NCBI RefSeq assembly: GCF_000182565.1
Contig: NW_015971545.1
Coordinates: 475,373 to 539,372, forward strand
Direction: 5' to 3'
Source of the DNA: Spizellomyces punctatus DAOM BR117
Lineage: Eukaryota; Chytridiomycota; Chytridiomycetes; Spizellomycetales; Spizellomycetaceae
DNA: 64,000 nt
Below, one piece after another: positions 46,727-56,547 of the stretch. Both the position numbers and the translations under genes were made by a program. The notes under the pieces were generated by a model. It did no database searches. It was given only the letters and a program-made list of their open reading frames with translations, and was not told the DNA's origin. How positions within the stretch are numbered: position 1 is the first letter of the stretch; every line of letters starts with the position of its first letter.

Positions 46727-47414
46727 TCACCATCCGGCAACGAAAATTACAGTAAGCAAAACAAGCACAAGGGTCACCTCAAGGTGCGGAGGAGCCTTGG
46801 AGCCAGCATCATTGGAGTTTGCACCAGCTACATTGCTGGTAGGTTCAGGAGTGAGAGTTGGCTGTTCGGTAACCGTGGCTGACGGCTCAAGAACTGCTGT
46901 CGGAAGCACCGTCAAAGGAATTGGCTTGTACGGGAGAGACTGTGTGCTGAGAGACACAGCAAAGTCTTGGCGAAGCATTTCTACAGCATTCAATATAGCG
47001 GTGACATTGGAGCTGCTTACAGGCAGCACGTTGACCAAATTCTGATATTCATTTCATTAGGAAACAAATCTGGCAAACCCAAGGGCGTGTGGGGGTACTT
47101 ACGTGAATAGCTTCGTCTAATTTGAGAGGATTGATGTACAATTGGCCTTCGAGCAATCCAACCAAGGTGGTATAGGGGCCATGTGCCTTTCTCTTCCCGG
47201 CAAAGCGGGACGAGTTCCACGCTGCCTTGAGAGCATTAAGGTCGTCCTCGAAAGGAGGGTGTTGGATGCGAGGTTCTCGTCCTGGGGCTGGGGTAGGGCT
47301 AACAGTTGTCGACAGATGATGGGTCAAATGATGAGATGTGTGTTGCCCTGAAGGACTTTCGAGTTGGGCCATGCACGGGATAACGAGAAGGAGGAGAGCA
47401 ATAATGAACCGCAT
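46727..47414 (-). CDS. Predicted GPI-anchored cell-surface protein, unknown family
   Basis: About 205 residues on two exons (intron about 47043-47103, GTAAGT donor). The N-terminus from ATG 47414 is a clear signal peptide (MRFIIALLLLVIPCMAQ). The middle has His/Thr/Pro-rich spacer, then a helical part (DDLNALKAAWNSSRFAGKR; LLEGQLYINPLKLDEAIH) with N-glycosylation-type sites (NSS, NVT). A Thr/Pro-rich stretch follows and the protein ends in a hydrophobic tail LEVTLVLVLLTVIFVAGW preceded by small residues (SNDAGSKA), the layout of a GPI attachment signal. I recognise no domain. It could instead be a single-pass membrane protein. Confidence 0.6.
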
Positions 47415-48148
47415 GTTGAGATTTCAGATGCTTGCAAACGGTTAGAGTAGGAGGTCCTGGTAGTTCCGACAAATACTATTGCGCGGGAAGACAGAGGGGG
47501 GGCATCCTATCTTCCCTTTTTATGCACCTAGGCTTGGCGCCTACGCGCGTAAAACTGTTGCTGATGTAAAGGCTTGTTTGCGTAAATCGCGCGTTAAGCG
47601 CTGATGAAAGCACAACGAATTTCCAACAAACACGGTGGAATGCATCATCATCCCTGAAATCTGCGTGTAGCTTAGGTTAGCATAATAAGCCGTTTCCTGC
47701 CGACTGTATTACCACACCTGGTTGATGCAGATGCTGGCTCTACATGCAAAGTACCAGTGCTCACTTGTGCCGGGGAGTTTGGCAGAGGCAAACACCAAGC
47801 AAGAGTTGGAAAGAGGACAGCATTGGGACCGAAAGCCATCCAAATAGTTATGAAGGCAAAAATGTAAAATACCTTCCTAAGTTGTACAAGAATGTTATGG
47901 TTAACTCTAAATTCCAACCCCGATCACAACCCCGACCGCCATCCTAGCCTAACCCTAACGAACCCGTGATCAATGCGACAATGAATTGCTGGTCGTATAT
48001 GTACAATGGGCTTCTTTTTATGATGGCAGTTGTTCAATCATGCAATTTGGTAACGCCGTATCATACGATCATACAACCTTCGATAGATATATTATTCCAC
48101 GCAGATAACAATCATTACCCATCCCAAGCCAAAATCATCGAGATTCGA
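47415..48148. other. Intergenic interval upstream of the GPI-type protein
   Basis: About 730 bases carrying the promoter of the minus-strand GPI-type gene and the 3' UTR of the verprolin gene. A short telomere-like word (CCTAACCCTAAC, about 47948-47959) occurs but is not a repeat array. Nothing else supported. Confidence 0.4.
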
Positions 48149-50021
48149 TCACACCAACGCTTCCGCAACACTTTTCACTCGGCGGAACTCGTCCATAATA
48201 AGAACCGGGGCGGTTCCACCTTGCGCTTTTGTCCTCAGACTATTTAATTGCTATTGGCAGAAGTGCTAATAAATATCGATTCACAAAAGCACGCCAAAAG
48301 CAGGCCAGTAGATATTAGGGACACTTACATCCGTGGCGTCTTTTAACTTTTGACATTTCATGAAATCGGCGTTGGCGATGGAGCGTGCCAGCTCTTGTTC
48401 GAGTCTCGGCACCATGTCATCAACATAGCGTGTTACATCCGCAGTCTGCCCAACAGAGCCTTCACGGCTCCTTGAGGGTGGAGGCGGCGGGGCAGCACTG
48501 AACCTCCTAGCTGGGGGAGGTGGAGGCGGACGCTTACCAAGACCCGGGCTCGACACACCGACGCTTCCCCCGAACCCATTGGAAGTAGAATCTTGGGAAG
48601 CACCAGAGGGAAAGTGCCGAGGTGGCGGCAAATCTGTACGGAAGGTCCAACGCCCATCGGTCTCATACTGTGGACCTGAACTTGTCGTACTGGCCCTACG
48701 GTCCAAGCTTGAGATACTACTAGCTGAAAATGAGGGCTTTATGGGACCATTACGTGCTGCGGCAAAGCCCGAAGCTCCTAAGGTATTTGACGACCGAAGG
48801 CCACCTGACGGAGGTGGCGGTATTGGGCGATTTCCAGGTGCTGGTGGAGCAGGCGGTCTTTCAAACATGTCCTTCACATTGGTACGAGACGGCGGCGGTG
48901 GAGGCGGGGCCCTCGTCGATCCCCCGCCAGGGGGAGGTGGAGGAGCAGGTCTCCCGGGGGCCGCATTGGTTTTGGGAAATGTACTGACCCTAGACGCAGG
49001 TGCAAGTGGTTGAGGCGTTGGCGTAGCGGCACTGCGATTCGGCACCGGAGGTGGAGGGGTTCGTCCTGGCACCGGAGGTGGAACAGCCCGCGGCATAGGT
49101 GGCGAAGTTGGTTCAGACGATCGCGGAGGTGCTGGAGGTGGGGCGGCTGATCGGGCAGGGGCTGGCGGAGGAGTTGCTCTTGCCGGTGCAGGCGGCGGTG
49201 TGCCGCGCGCCGCAGGAGCTGGAGGTCTGCCGAATGCTCCAGGTAGTGTAGGGGAAGAAGGTCCAGATTTTGGCTTGGGTGGTATTGGTCTAGGTTCGGG
49301 AGCGGAATCTACCGGGAAACATCATCAGATGACGTCGATAACCAACATAACAGTCTTCCTCAATATACCTGCGCTTCCAGGTTTCAATCCGGTTGATCTC
49401 AGCTTTGGCATTCCTCCTGCAAATAAACCACCAAGTCCTGCTGGACCTCCCATAGGAGCTCCACCACCACCGCCACCACTGCCAGATCCTGCACCAGCGC
49501 CTGGTGGTCGGGGCATTGGCGGAGATCTGCCTCCTCCTGCTCCCGGACCTGGTTTCGGAGCTAGAATGAGACCAAATTATTAGCGTTGTGGCTTTCAGGA
49601 AACGACTTTGAAAGAACTAAAGTCTCAAGGAGTATGTATACGCAAAGATGGGCAAGCGTATCTTCGAATTGCCAGTACGTGATAGTACGCAATAATTGAC
49701 AGCGAGTGAGCTGTACGTCGGTGACCAAGGGCTGGCATTTGTAATTATTCCCCCCTTCCTAAAGCTGAACGACGCCTGATAATCCCTAGAGATTCTCCCA
49801 GCCGTCCTGTTTCCCACCGTGCTCAACAGTGGTTTTCCATAACTTGCGAGGTTCACATACATACCATCCAAAAGAGGACCACTGCGGTCATTGGTTTGCA
49901 CTTTTTTCAGTTTGGCTCCTTTCTGGATAGACTTTAAGAGTGCAGTGTTTGCTGGCGGAGCTGAAGTCGCAACGGGTGGGGGAGGTGGACCTGGCGGAGG
50001 AGGTGGAGGAGGGGCTGGCAT
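48149..50021 (-). CDS. Verprolin/WIP-family actin regulator
   Basis: Binds monomeric actin and the WASP protein to steer Arp2/3-dependent actin assembly at endocytic sites. The N-terminus is MPAPPPPPPPG with a polyproline run, then a WH2 motif (TALLKSIQKGAKLKKVQTND, residues about 27-46). A long Pro/Gly/Ser-rich middle follows (many PPPPP profilin or SH3 sites). Near the C-terminus GRWTFRTDLPPPRHFPSG matches the WASP-binding block of WIP proteins. The tail continues LEQELARSIANADFMKCQKL, and a 78-base intron (48251-48328, GTAAGT donor, TAG acceptor) joins KDATD to QLNSLRTKAQGG and a final exon ending VAEALV at 48149. That last join is inferred; the unspliced frame would instead stop at 48281. 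Other introns lie at about 49570-49860 and 49315-49370. Confidence 0.85.
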
Positions 50022-50778
50022 AGTGTGGCAAGTACTAAGGATATCTGTCTGGGAATGTGCACAATATTATTGCTGACGATAGCGTATCCACTGCACGGAC
50101 GTTTCTTGAATGAGCGCTTCAGGAGGAGAGTGCGATGAGAATGGCGTGAAAAGATTGGGGCAAGCTTGGCGAACCCAAACGTCAGCCTTGTTGTGAATAT
50201 TCAATGCATGTCACGTGAATGCTTAGCATCTTCAGTTGCTTTCCCTTCCTTTGCGAGTTTGAGAAATCGGTCCGCTACTCACGACATCGGCCAGGTTCTC
50301 GTTCATTTTTTCGAAGGGAGGTCGAATAGGTGAGCATCTCTTTCATCCATCCATCCATCCATCATGCATTGTTGCGGTTTGGGGTGTTTGGCAGTGTCGA
50401 CGGGAAGGGGAAGCGCATGGATTGATCCTGGTGACAGGAGACGAGAGACATGGGTAGAGGAAGTGGAATGGCACATTTGGAAATGGAGAACCCATGCTCG
50501 ACTGGTTGTACTGCCCGATGTGTACAGACAAGAGACATGCCGGGAAGACGTGTGACAGGCCTACTGATAAACTGGCTGAGGACATGGCGTCAGTCGATCT
50601 GCAGAATGCAATTTGGCGGGGCGGCAAAGATTTGGTGGTGTCTAGAGTGGCCATTGCGAGGAGACTACACTGAATTGATGGACAGAGGGACAATGGGACA
50701 GAGGCTACTGCTGATGGACTAGCATAACGGTGCGGAACAATCACTGATTGGATTCTTCCGCATTTTCAGTAGGTCAAA
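50022..50778. other. Divergent upstream region of verprolin and RPL32
   Basis: About 757 bases between two start codons, containing both promoters. It holds a short TCCA microsatellite at about 50345-50362. Open frames are short and not family-like. A non-coding first exon of RPL32 could end at the CAG just before 50770. Confidence 0.4.
50345..50362. repeat. TCCA microsatellite
   Basis: About four tandem copies of the tetranucleotide TCCA, in the shared upstream region of verprolin and RPL32. Confidence 0.8.
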
Positions 50779-51338
50779 ATGGTTGCCCCTTTGGTCAAGC
50801 GCCCCATCATCAAGAAGCGCACAAAGAAGTTCAAGCGCCATCAATCTGACCGTTACAAGAAGATTGACGTACGTTCTTGTCGAAGCCAACCACTTCAATG
50901 TGATTGGAATCTAACCAGCGATTTGGATGCATATGATAGGAATCATGGAGGAAGCCCAAGGGTATTGATAACCGTGTGCGTAGGAGGTTCAAGGGCCAGA
51001 TTCCCATGCCCAAGATTGGATATGGTTCCAACTCCAAGACCCGCCATCTCCTCCCCAACGGCTTCAAGAAGTTCCTTGTCAACAACGTGAACGACCTTGA
51101 GCTCCTCCTCATGCACAACCGTGTCTACGCAGCTGAGATTGCCCACAACGTCTCTGCAAAGAAGCGGGTTGCTATCGTCGAGCGCGCCGCTCAGTTGAAC
51201 GTAAAGGTCACCAACGCCGCTGGTCGTCTGCGCACTGCTGTAAGTACCATAAACCTTTCACTTGGCGGCAATGCGTTAGATTTCTGATGGATGTTCTGTT
51301 TGCGATTCCTTTCTTGTCATAAATAGGAGAACGAATAA
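50779..51338 (+). CDS. RPL32: Cytosolic large-subunit ribosomal protein eL32
   Basis: Component of the 60S ribosomal subunit. Exon 1 from ATG 50779 reads [20 protein letters not shown] and [10 protein letters not shown]; a 70-base intron (about 50870-50939) joins to [60 protein letters not shown] and later AERAAQLN-type residues ([14 protein letters not shown]). A second intron separates RLRTA from the last three codons ENE, with TAA at 51336-51338. About 134 residues, the usual length, and sequence blocks are nearly invariant in eukaryotes. No snoRNA boxes are obvious in the introns. Confidence 0.97.
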
Positions 51339-51896
51339 ATGTCTCGCAATGTGTAATATATGCTTTTCTTTTTACTACTTATTTGCGGTCTGATGATTTT
51401 TGTGCTGAGTGGGGGTTTTCCCGTGTCCTCTATGGCGGGCAAAACGGTGTATGGGTTTTCAATTGGTGCTATTACGTTCCATTCTTAAGAGTTCAAATGG
51501 ACACCAACTTATGCATCGGGCGCACAAAGAGATTTACGTTTGCATTGCTTTCATCGGTGATTATCGTCTGTGTTAGTGCGCGCACATCTGATACTTGGCC
51601 GACTGTGAATATCAGTCTCTCTGTGGACGATCCAACTCATGGCTTGGAGAGTAGATGACAAGGGTATCCAACTACATTATTGGTACACAGTGTGCTAGAG
51701 GATAGCGCACTTTGGCGCATAACGCAGTGGATTCGAGTTTATATTCAAACCCAATGTCTTAGGGCCATGATGCTGTCAAATCTACTTCTGTAAAGCCGCT
51801 CCCACTACTAATTATTCAAGTTAAACACCCAAAAAATAACTCCCTGCCCATAAAGATGTTCCTGAGATGTCTCTGCTGCGGATACAATGGACTATA
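51339..51896. other. Convergent interval after RPL32
   Basis: About 560 bases between the RPL32 stop and the 3' end of the small membrane protein gene. AT-rich; one plus-strand frame (51383-51658) has no recognisable content. Nothing supported. Confidence 0.4.
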
Positions 51897-52232
51897 CTAC
51901 TGTTCAGCTGCCCGAAGCTTTGCCCAAAGCACGTCCAAAACTATCACATCAACAGCACACACAATCATAACAACCGCCGACCACAGCCTCCAACGCCTGT
52001 ATCTCTGGCGTGCTTGTTCAAGCTGATAATCGGTTACATGGATTGAAGTGGGTGGAGGGGGAGGTGGAGCGCGAGAGGGTGGTGGCGGGATGGAAGCGGG
52101 TGCATTATCTGGGGCCTTTCCTTTCCCTTTTGTGCTGCTTGGTGCGGAGTATTGCGGGTCTGGCTCAGTATTGGTTGAGATGGTAGTGTGACGGGGTTGG
52201 AAGAGACGTAGGATGGGACGGGGAAGTCTCAT
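51897..52232 (-). CDS. Small single-pass membrane protein, unknown
   Basis: 111-codon uninterrupted frame from ATG 52232. The N-terminus is basic (MRLPRPILRLFQPRHTT), possibly a mitochondrial leader. Next comes a Ser/Pro-rich segment with proline runs (IPPPPSRAPPPPPPTS), a charged helix YQLEQARQRYRRWRLW, and one hydrophobic span SAVVMIVCAVDVIVLDVLWA close to the C-terminus. This looks like a small tail-anchored or single-pass protein. I know no family with this layout. A chance frame is possible, but the composition and clear span argue for a gene. Confidence 0.5.
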   Translation of the reverse strand: MRLPRPILRLFQPRHTTISTNTEPDPQYSAPSSTKGKGKAPDNAPASIPPPPSRAPPPPPPTSIHVTDYQLEQARQRYRRWRLWSAVVMIVCAVDVIVLDVLWAKLRAAEQ

Positions 52233-53775
52233 GTGTTATAGATCTCAACAAAGAAAGCCCAAATGAAGATGTTTCTGATCAATCACTAATGGTTGTTGCA
52301 AAAGTTGATGGGCCCGCCTGGAGTGCAGCAATATCTGTCGAGGCATAACATCTACTCATCTTACAAATAGATACCAAAGGCTTGGCAGTGACAATGGATG
52401 TGCTACCATCGTTCTATGAGAAGAATCAGTCGTCAAAGGCATAATGGCATTTTTGTAATGGTTGAGTTTTCTTTCATTTTGGTTAATCTGTCGGAATGTA
52501 GTTACATAATCACATTTGACTCGATCAGGTTGATCAACTTTGTCGTGAGATCGTTGCGCAAGTTATCTCGAATCTATACGAGCATTCGAGAGCTGTGGAC
52601 ATCTACTAGGCAAGAAGCTTGTTCCTGCTCGGTGTGTGCTTTTGACTTGCGCTTCACATAATTAACGTGCGTGAAAGATCAGGAAAATAGCTGTTTTATC
52701 AGCGGGGAAGACGCAGCCAGGGATAGCTTGGCGTGTATCAATGTCCGCCAGCATAGGTATAGGCAGAAGCCGAAAACGTATCCGCCAGCCGTTAGGTAAT
52801 GCAGACTAACGTTCTGCTGCCGGGAAGCCAAGGTGTTGCCAGTGGGCTGAATATCCCGTAGACATCGATTGTCCTTAGCTTCACCTCCAACATACCCTGT
52901 TTGCACTGCACGCTCACATGGCCAACCTCGTTGTAGTTTGTTGGTAGCAAACTCTTCAGGTCCTTGGTCTAATTGCAACCTTGCCTGTCGATATAAACAA
53001 TGGATGTCCTAAGGAAGATTTGAATCAAAGCCGTCTTGGCTGCAGACTCCCACTGTTGGTTTGCCTGACAGAACTTTTTCATAACTTTTGTCTTCGCATG
53101 CTTTTTTCAGACCAATTTGTTGGGACGGACACCAGCAGGCGTCTGTCGACACAATTTCCTGCTGGCCAGTTTTCCAAAACAGCTTTCATGCATTGTGACC
53201 TCCTGGGAGTGGAAAGCCCATTTCCACTCACAATCGGAGATAATCTTCTTCAGAATCCGAAGAGGACGTGAATTTGTTCAGAGCGAAGGAGTAAGTTGCC
53301 TATGCCACGCGGCAGAGTGGGTAAGACGTCAAAAAGGCGCAGGAAGATATCTTTCTTCCTGCACGAAACAGGCAATAGAGTTTGTATCGAAACGTACGTA
53401 GTGCGGCTGGGCAAATGTCCCACGGAGCATGGTGTGCGAGCGCAACGAGCGACCTCGTTCAAACCGTTTGCTGCTTTCCTGTGCATCTTCATTCTTAGCT
53501 TCACTACAGCAGCCACCACAAATGGGTTGATTCATATCGCAATGGACAATGTGTACCTGATCTGCACGCATGAAATTTTCGTATGTATAGAAGATTACGG
53601 GACATGTTTTCAAATAGTTCACAAGCACAAAATGAACTTGGAGATAGCTCAATTCTCAGCTCCACCGTTGAGAAACGCATTATGATGAAGGCGATCTGGA
53701 AAGTACACTGAAAACCAGCGCCACCTCGAACGACCAAAATTGCAAGCACAAAGGTTCACGCAGCAAGCTCATCCC

Positions 53776-53955
53776 TTATCGATCCCTCGAGATTTCATCC
53801 GGCTCTTCCATGCGTCCGACATACGCACATTGCTCAAAGAGCACCACTTGCCACGCCTAACAACCAACCAATTCAGCAGTCCTTTTAGTCACACTCGTAT
53901 CCAACCCACCAATAACAAGCAAAGCAGGACAATGCAAATCACCAACAGCCAGGTT
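53776..53955 (-). pseudogene. Possible alpha/beta-hydrolase C-terminal remnant
   Basis: The minus strand reads NLAVGDLHCPALLVIGGLDT, like the beta-strand and Asp region of alpha/beta hydrolases (CPxLLIxGxxD). After an apparent acceptor (GTTAG) it continues AWQVVLFEQCAYVGRMEEPD, like the end of such enzymes, but the usual Gly-His (catalytic His) is Ala-Tyr. I found no upstream nucleophile-elbow exon. This may be a relic or chance similarity. Confidence 0.3.
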
Positions 53956-55424
53956 TGCTCGGCTTTTGGGCCAAATGATTGGAATCATTTCGCGAACTTT
54001 AGCCCCACATGACCGCTTCGGCCGGCTGGTTGTCCGACTCCATCCGCCCATTTTCCCCAATATAGATCACTATACTTAAAGGAACATATAGCATGATAGG
54101 TACAATTATGCGTCGCCATGGCGGAAGGATTCGATATTCGAAAGCGGAATGTTCCGTTCAAGTGTTCTATGGCAGTAATCTATTATGGTATAAAGCACAC
54201 GACCCAACAGACTCCGGCTTTTAGCCGCGGCTCTTGTGGTTCAAAAAAATCACGGCTTACCCCATTGCCATCACTTGCCCGAGGCTACAAAAAGCAGCAC
54301 CCTCCCTTCCCAAACCAATAACGACCAACAACGGTTCTCACTTGATGCCCAGACTGTACGAGTACGTCAATTATCGAACCGGTCAAGTATGGTCCCGAGA
54401 CATATCATATCTCTCTTTTTTCTTGATTCTGCTGGTCATGTTGTCGCTTCACGTGCTGGTGTCAATGTGGATGTGGGGTCTCCTGTAATCGACGATCAGA
54501 CGAGCACAATAATTGGCCCGCAGACAACCGAACCCTTGATCTACCAAACCACCGTGGTCGTCGTGGGATGATGGGCATGATGTTGGATTTGCCATCATGG
54601 GTGTTGAATGGCTATATGGACATTCCGGGGGAACCTATTGGGAATGCCTGCTTCACGGGATACACCCCGCTCTGTGGATCTTCTTTTTGCGTTGCCCTGT
54701 TGGAAGGCTTTGACGTTTGCCATCAAGACGATCAGTGCGGCGGTTACAGCCTTTTTGGATGAGCATTTCAGTACGGCCGGGCAATGGCGATAGCCCATCC
54801 ACTGAAGGTGTTTTATAAACTCACAAAAATAGGTTGTAACGAAATTTAACAGTAGCATAGTAGTCTGTACCTAATAAAATTGCCATATTTACGTATTGGA
54901 AGAGAATGTCGCGAGTGATGAAGGAAAGTATCGTTAGGAGTTGAACGGAGGACCAGAACTTTTCAAGCAATGCAGGGCAACTGCCCGTCGAAAGTCTGGG
55001 CATCTTCGTGTGTTTTCTTCCGTTTTGGACAATAGCACATCCTTGAGCCTGATCTTTGCACCAAGAGCGTCAAGAATACTGTGCTCATATCAGAATTGGA
55101 TCAGCGGTCACTGATTGTCATCAGTTCTTAAGACATATAGTAATTCCCATACAGGCTTCGTCCTACTTGCGTCCGCCTTACTGAGGGACTAGGTCATAGG
55201 TACTGCCGTATCACCCAAGTCACTAGATAGAGTTACCTCCCACTGCAGCACTTCAGCTCTTGCCCAGTGGATGGTTTACATGCGGCATACACTTTGAATG
55301 TAACGGCTTTAAGACCGGTTTCTAGGCAGGTCTTTAGCAAGTCTCAAGCGTATCGGAAATCCACCTCCATGGCGAGACAGCACATCACGTGCATTCACAG
55401 GGTCTCTTGGTTTATGTGAAGTGT

Positions 55425-55443
55425 GGGGGGGGGGGGGGGGGGG
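55425..55443 (+). repeat. Poly-G run (19 G)
   Basis: Nineteen consecutive G on the sense strand, about 80 bases upstream of the start codon of the OCA-like gene, so probably in its promoter or 5' leader. Such a run can form a G-quadruplex and is prone to length error. Confidence 0.9.
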
Positions 55444-55523
55444 TTCCCGCATAGCACAACTTCAAAAGCATGTGGCAAGTTGCCAGTCTTTAAACTGCTT
55501 TCAAAACAGCCTGGCAAACACAC

Positions 55524-56429
55524 ATGGCCACCATACTTACACCACCAGACGCTTTTGGCATCGTGGAACGAGGGGTATACCGCTCAAGTACGCTTCACCC
55601 CACAAACTTTTCATATATTCGGACGCTGGGTCTTCGAAGTGTGGTGGTTTTGACGCCCGATGTGCCTTCAAAGGGCGTACAGGCTTTTTATGAGGACTGT
55701 GGGACGCGGCTGGTGAGGCGCCAGATAAAAGTCCTTGACTTGATAACGAGTCTTACGCGGTGCATGCATAGATCCACCTCGGTCTGCAAACTTGGCGCCC
55801 AAACCTAGGTTGGAGACCTGTTAGCGAGGAACTGATCAAGGAAGGACTCGAACTCGTGCTTAATGTAAACAATCATCCCGTCATGGTTATGTGCACGTAT
55901 GTAAGTCCTCTGTTGAGTCCATCAATGAAACTCCTTGCTGGAGTGCTAATAAATGATTTGTTATAGATCGGGCATACATGATACAGGAACCTTCATAGGT
56001 TGCTTGCGCAAATTGCAAGGATGGAACTTCAACTCGATCATCGTTGAGGTTAGTCACGCGCAATGTCATACACCAATTCAGAGACGTAATATATCAGGGC
56101 TTGCAGTATCGCAGCTATGCTGGGAGTAAAGCTCGATACGTAAACGAACAATTCATTGAATTGTTTGATATGGATTTGGTGACTCTGCCAAGAGATCTAC
56201 CGTCTTGGTTTCTCTATCAACAAAAGTTACTGGTATGTCAATGATGAACACAGGTGATTTATCTCGAAATGATCAACTAAATGCGCCCGTGCTCTGTATA
56301 CAGCAGGAGGAAGAAGAAGAATTCGAGAGGAAGAAAGCCGGGAGGCAGACGCCAATATCCCGCTCACCAATACTTGCGCAAGCGTTGATCTCCTCTCCCA
56401 CTTCAAACACAATTGAAACGAATGCTTGA
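55524..56429 (+). CDS. OCA/SIW14-type atypical protein phosphatase-like protein
   Basis: Family of dual-specificity-phosphatase-fold proteins known in yeast as Oca1/2/4/6 and Siw14 (the last cleaves inositol pyrophosphates). From ATG 55524: ILTPPDAFGIVERGVYRSST, YIRTLGLRSVVVLTPDVPSK and VQAFYEDCGTRLV. Further exons give WRPVSEELIKEGLELVLNVN, the P-loop MCTSGIHDTGTFIGCLRKLQ, and YRSYAGSKARYVNEQFIELF ending PSWFLYQQKLL. A last exon is acidic/basic and ends NTIETNA. In active members the loop is HCxxGKxRTG; here the residues at the Arg position and next to the Cys are changed (Asp; Met), so it is probably inactive, as in the Oca4-like branch. Three or four introns; the junction near 55735-55808 is unclear. 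Confidence 0.8.
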
Positions 56430-56547
56430 AAAATCAAATATCAGATTTGTACATAAAGTTTGGCAATCCTGCCTGTCCTACTGTAAAAGAATACACAATA
56501 AACTCATATATGAAGAGGTATCACCACCAGCCCTTCCAGTCAAAGAC

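Larger units (their letters stand above)
52233..55523. other. 3.3-kb gene-poor interval
   Basis: The longest stretch without a confident gene. Open frames are short on both strands. A minus-strand piece at 53776-53955 resembles the end of an alpha/beta hydrolase. A plus-strand piece at 54568-54762 is Cys-rich (ACFTGYTPLCGSSFC, then DVCHQDDQCGGY) and, with a preceding hydrophobic frame (about 54405-54480), could be a decayed small secreted protein. A G19 run lies at the right end. It may be a graveyard of old genes or transposon pieces. Confidence 0.4.

Noticed and set aside
47946-47960. Telomere-like CCTAACCCTAAC
   Set aside because: Only about two units in ordinary intergenic DNA; not an interstitial telomere array.
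48281-49583. Long plus-strand frames antisense to the verprolin gene (Gly-rich)
   Set aside because: They mirror the proline codons of the real gene on the other strand; no start context or domain.
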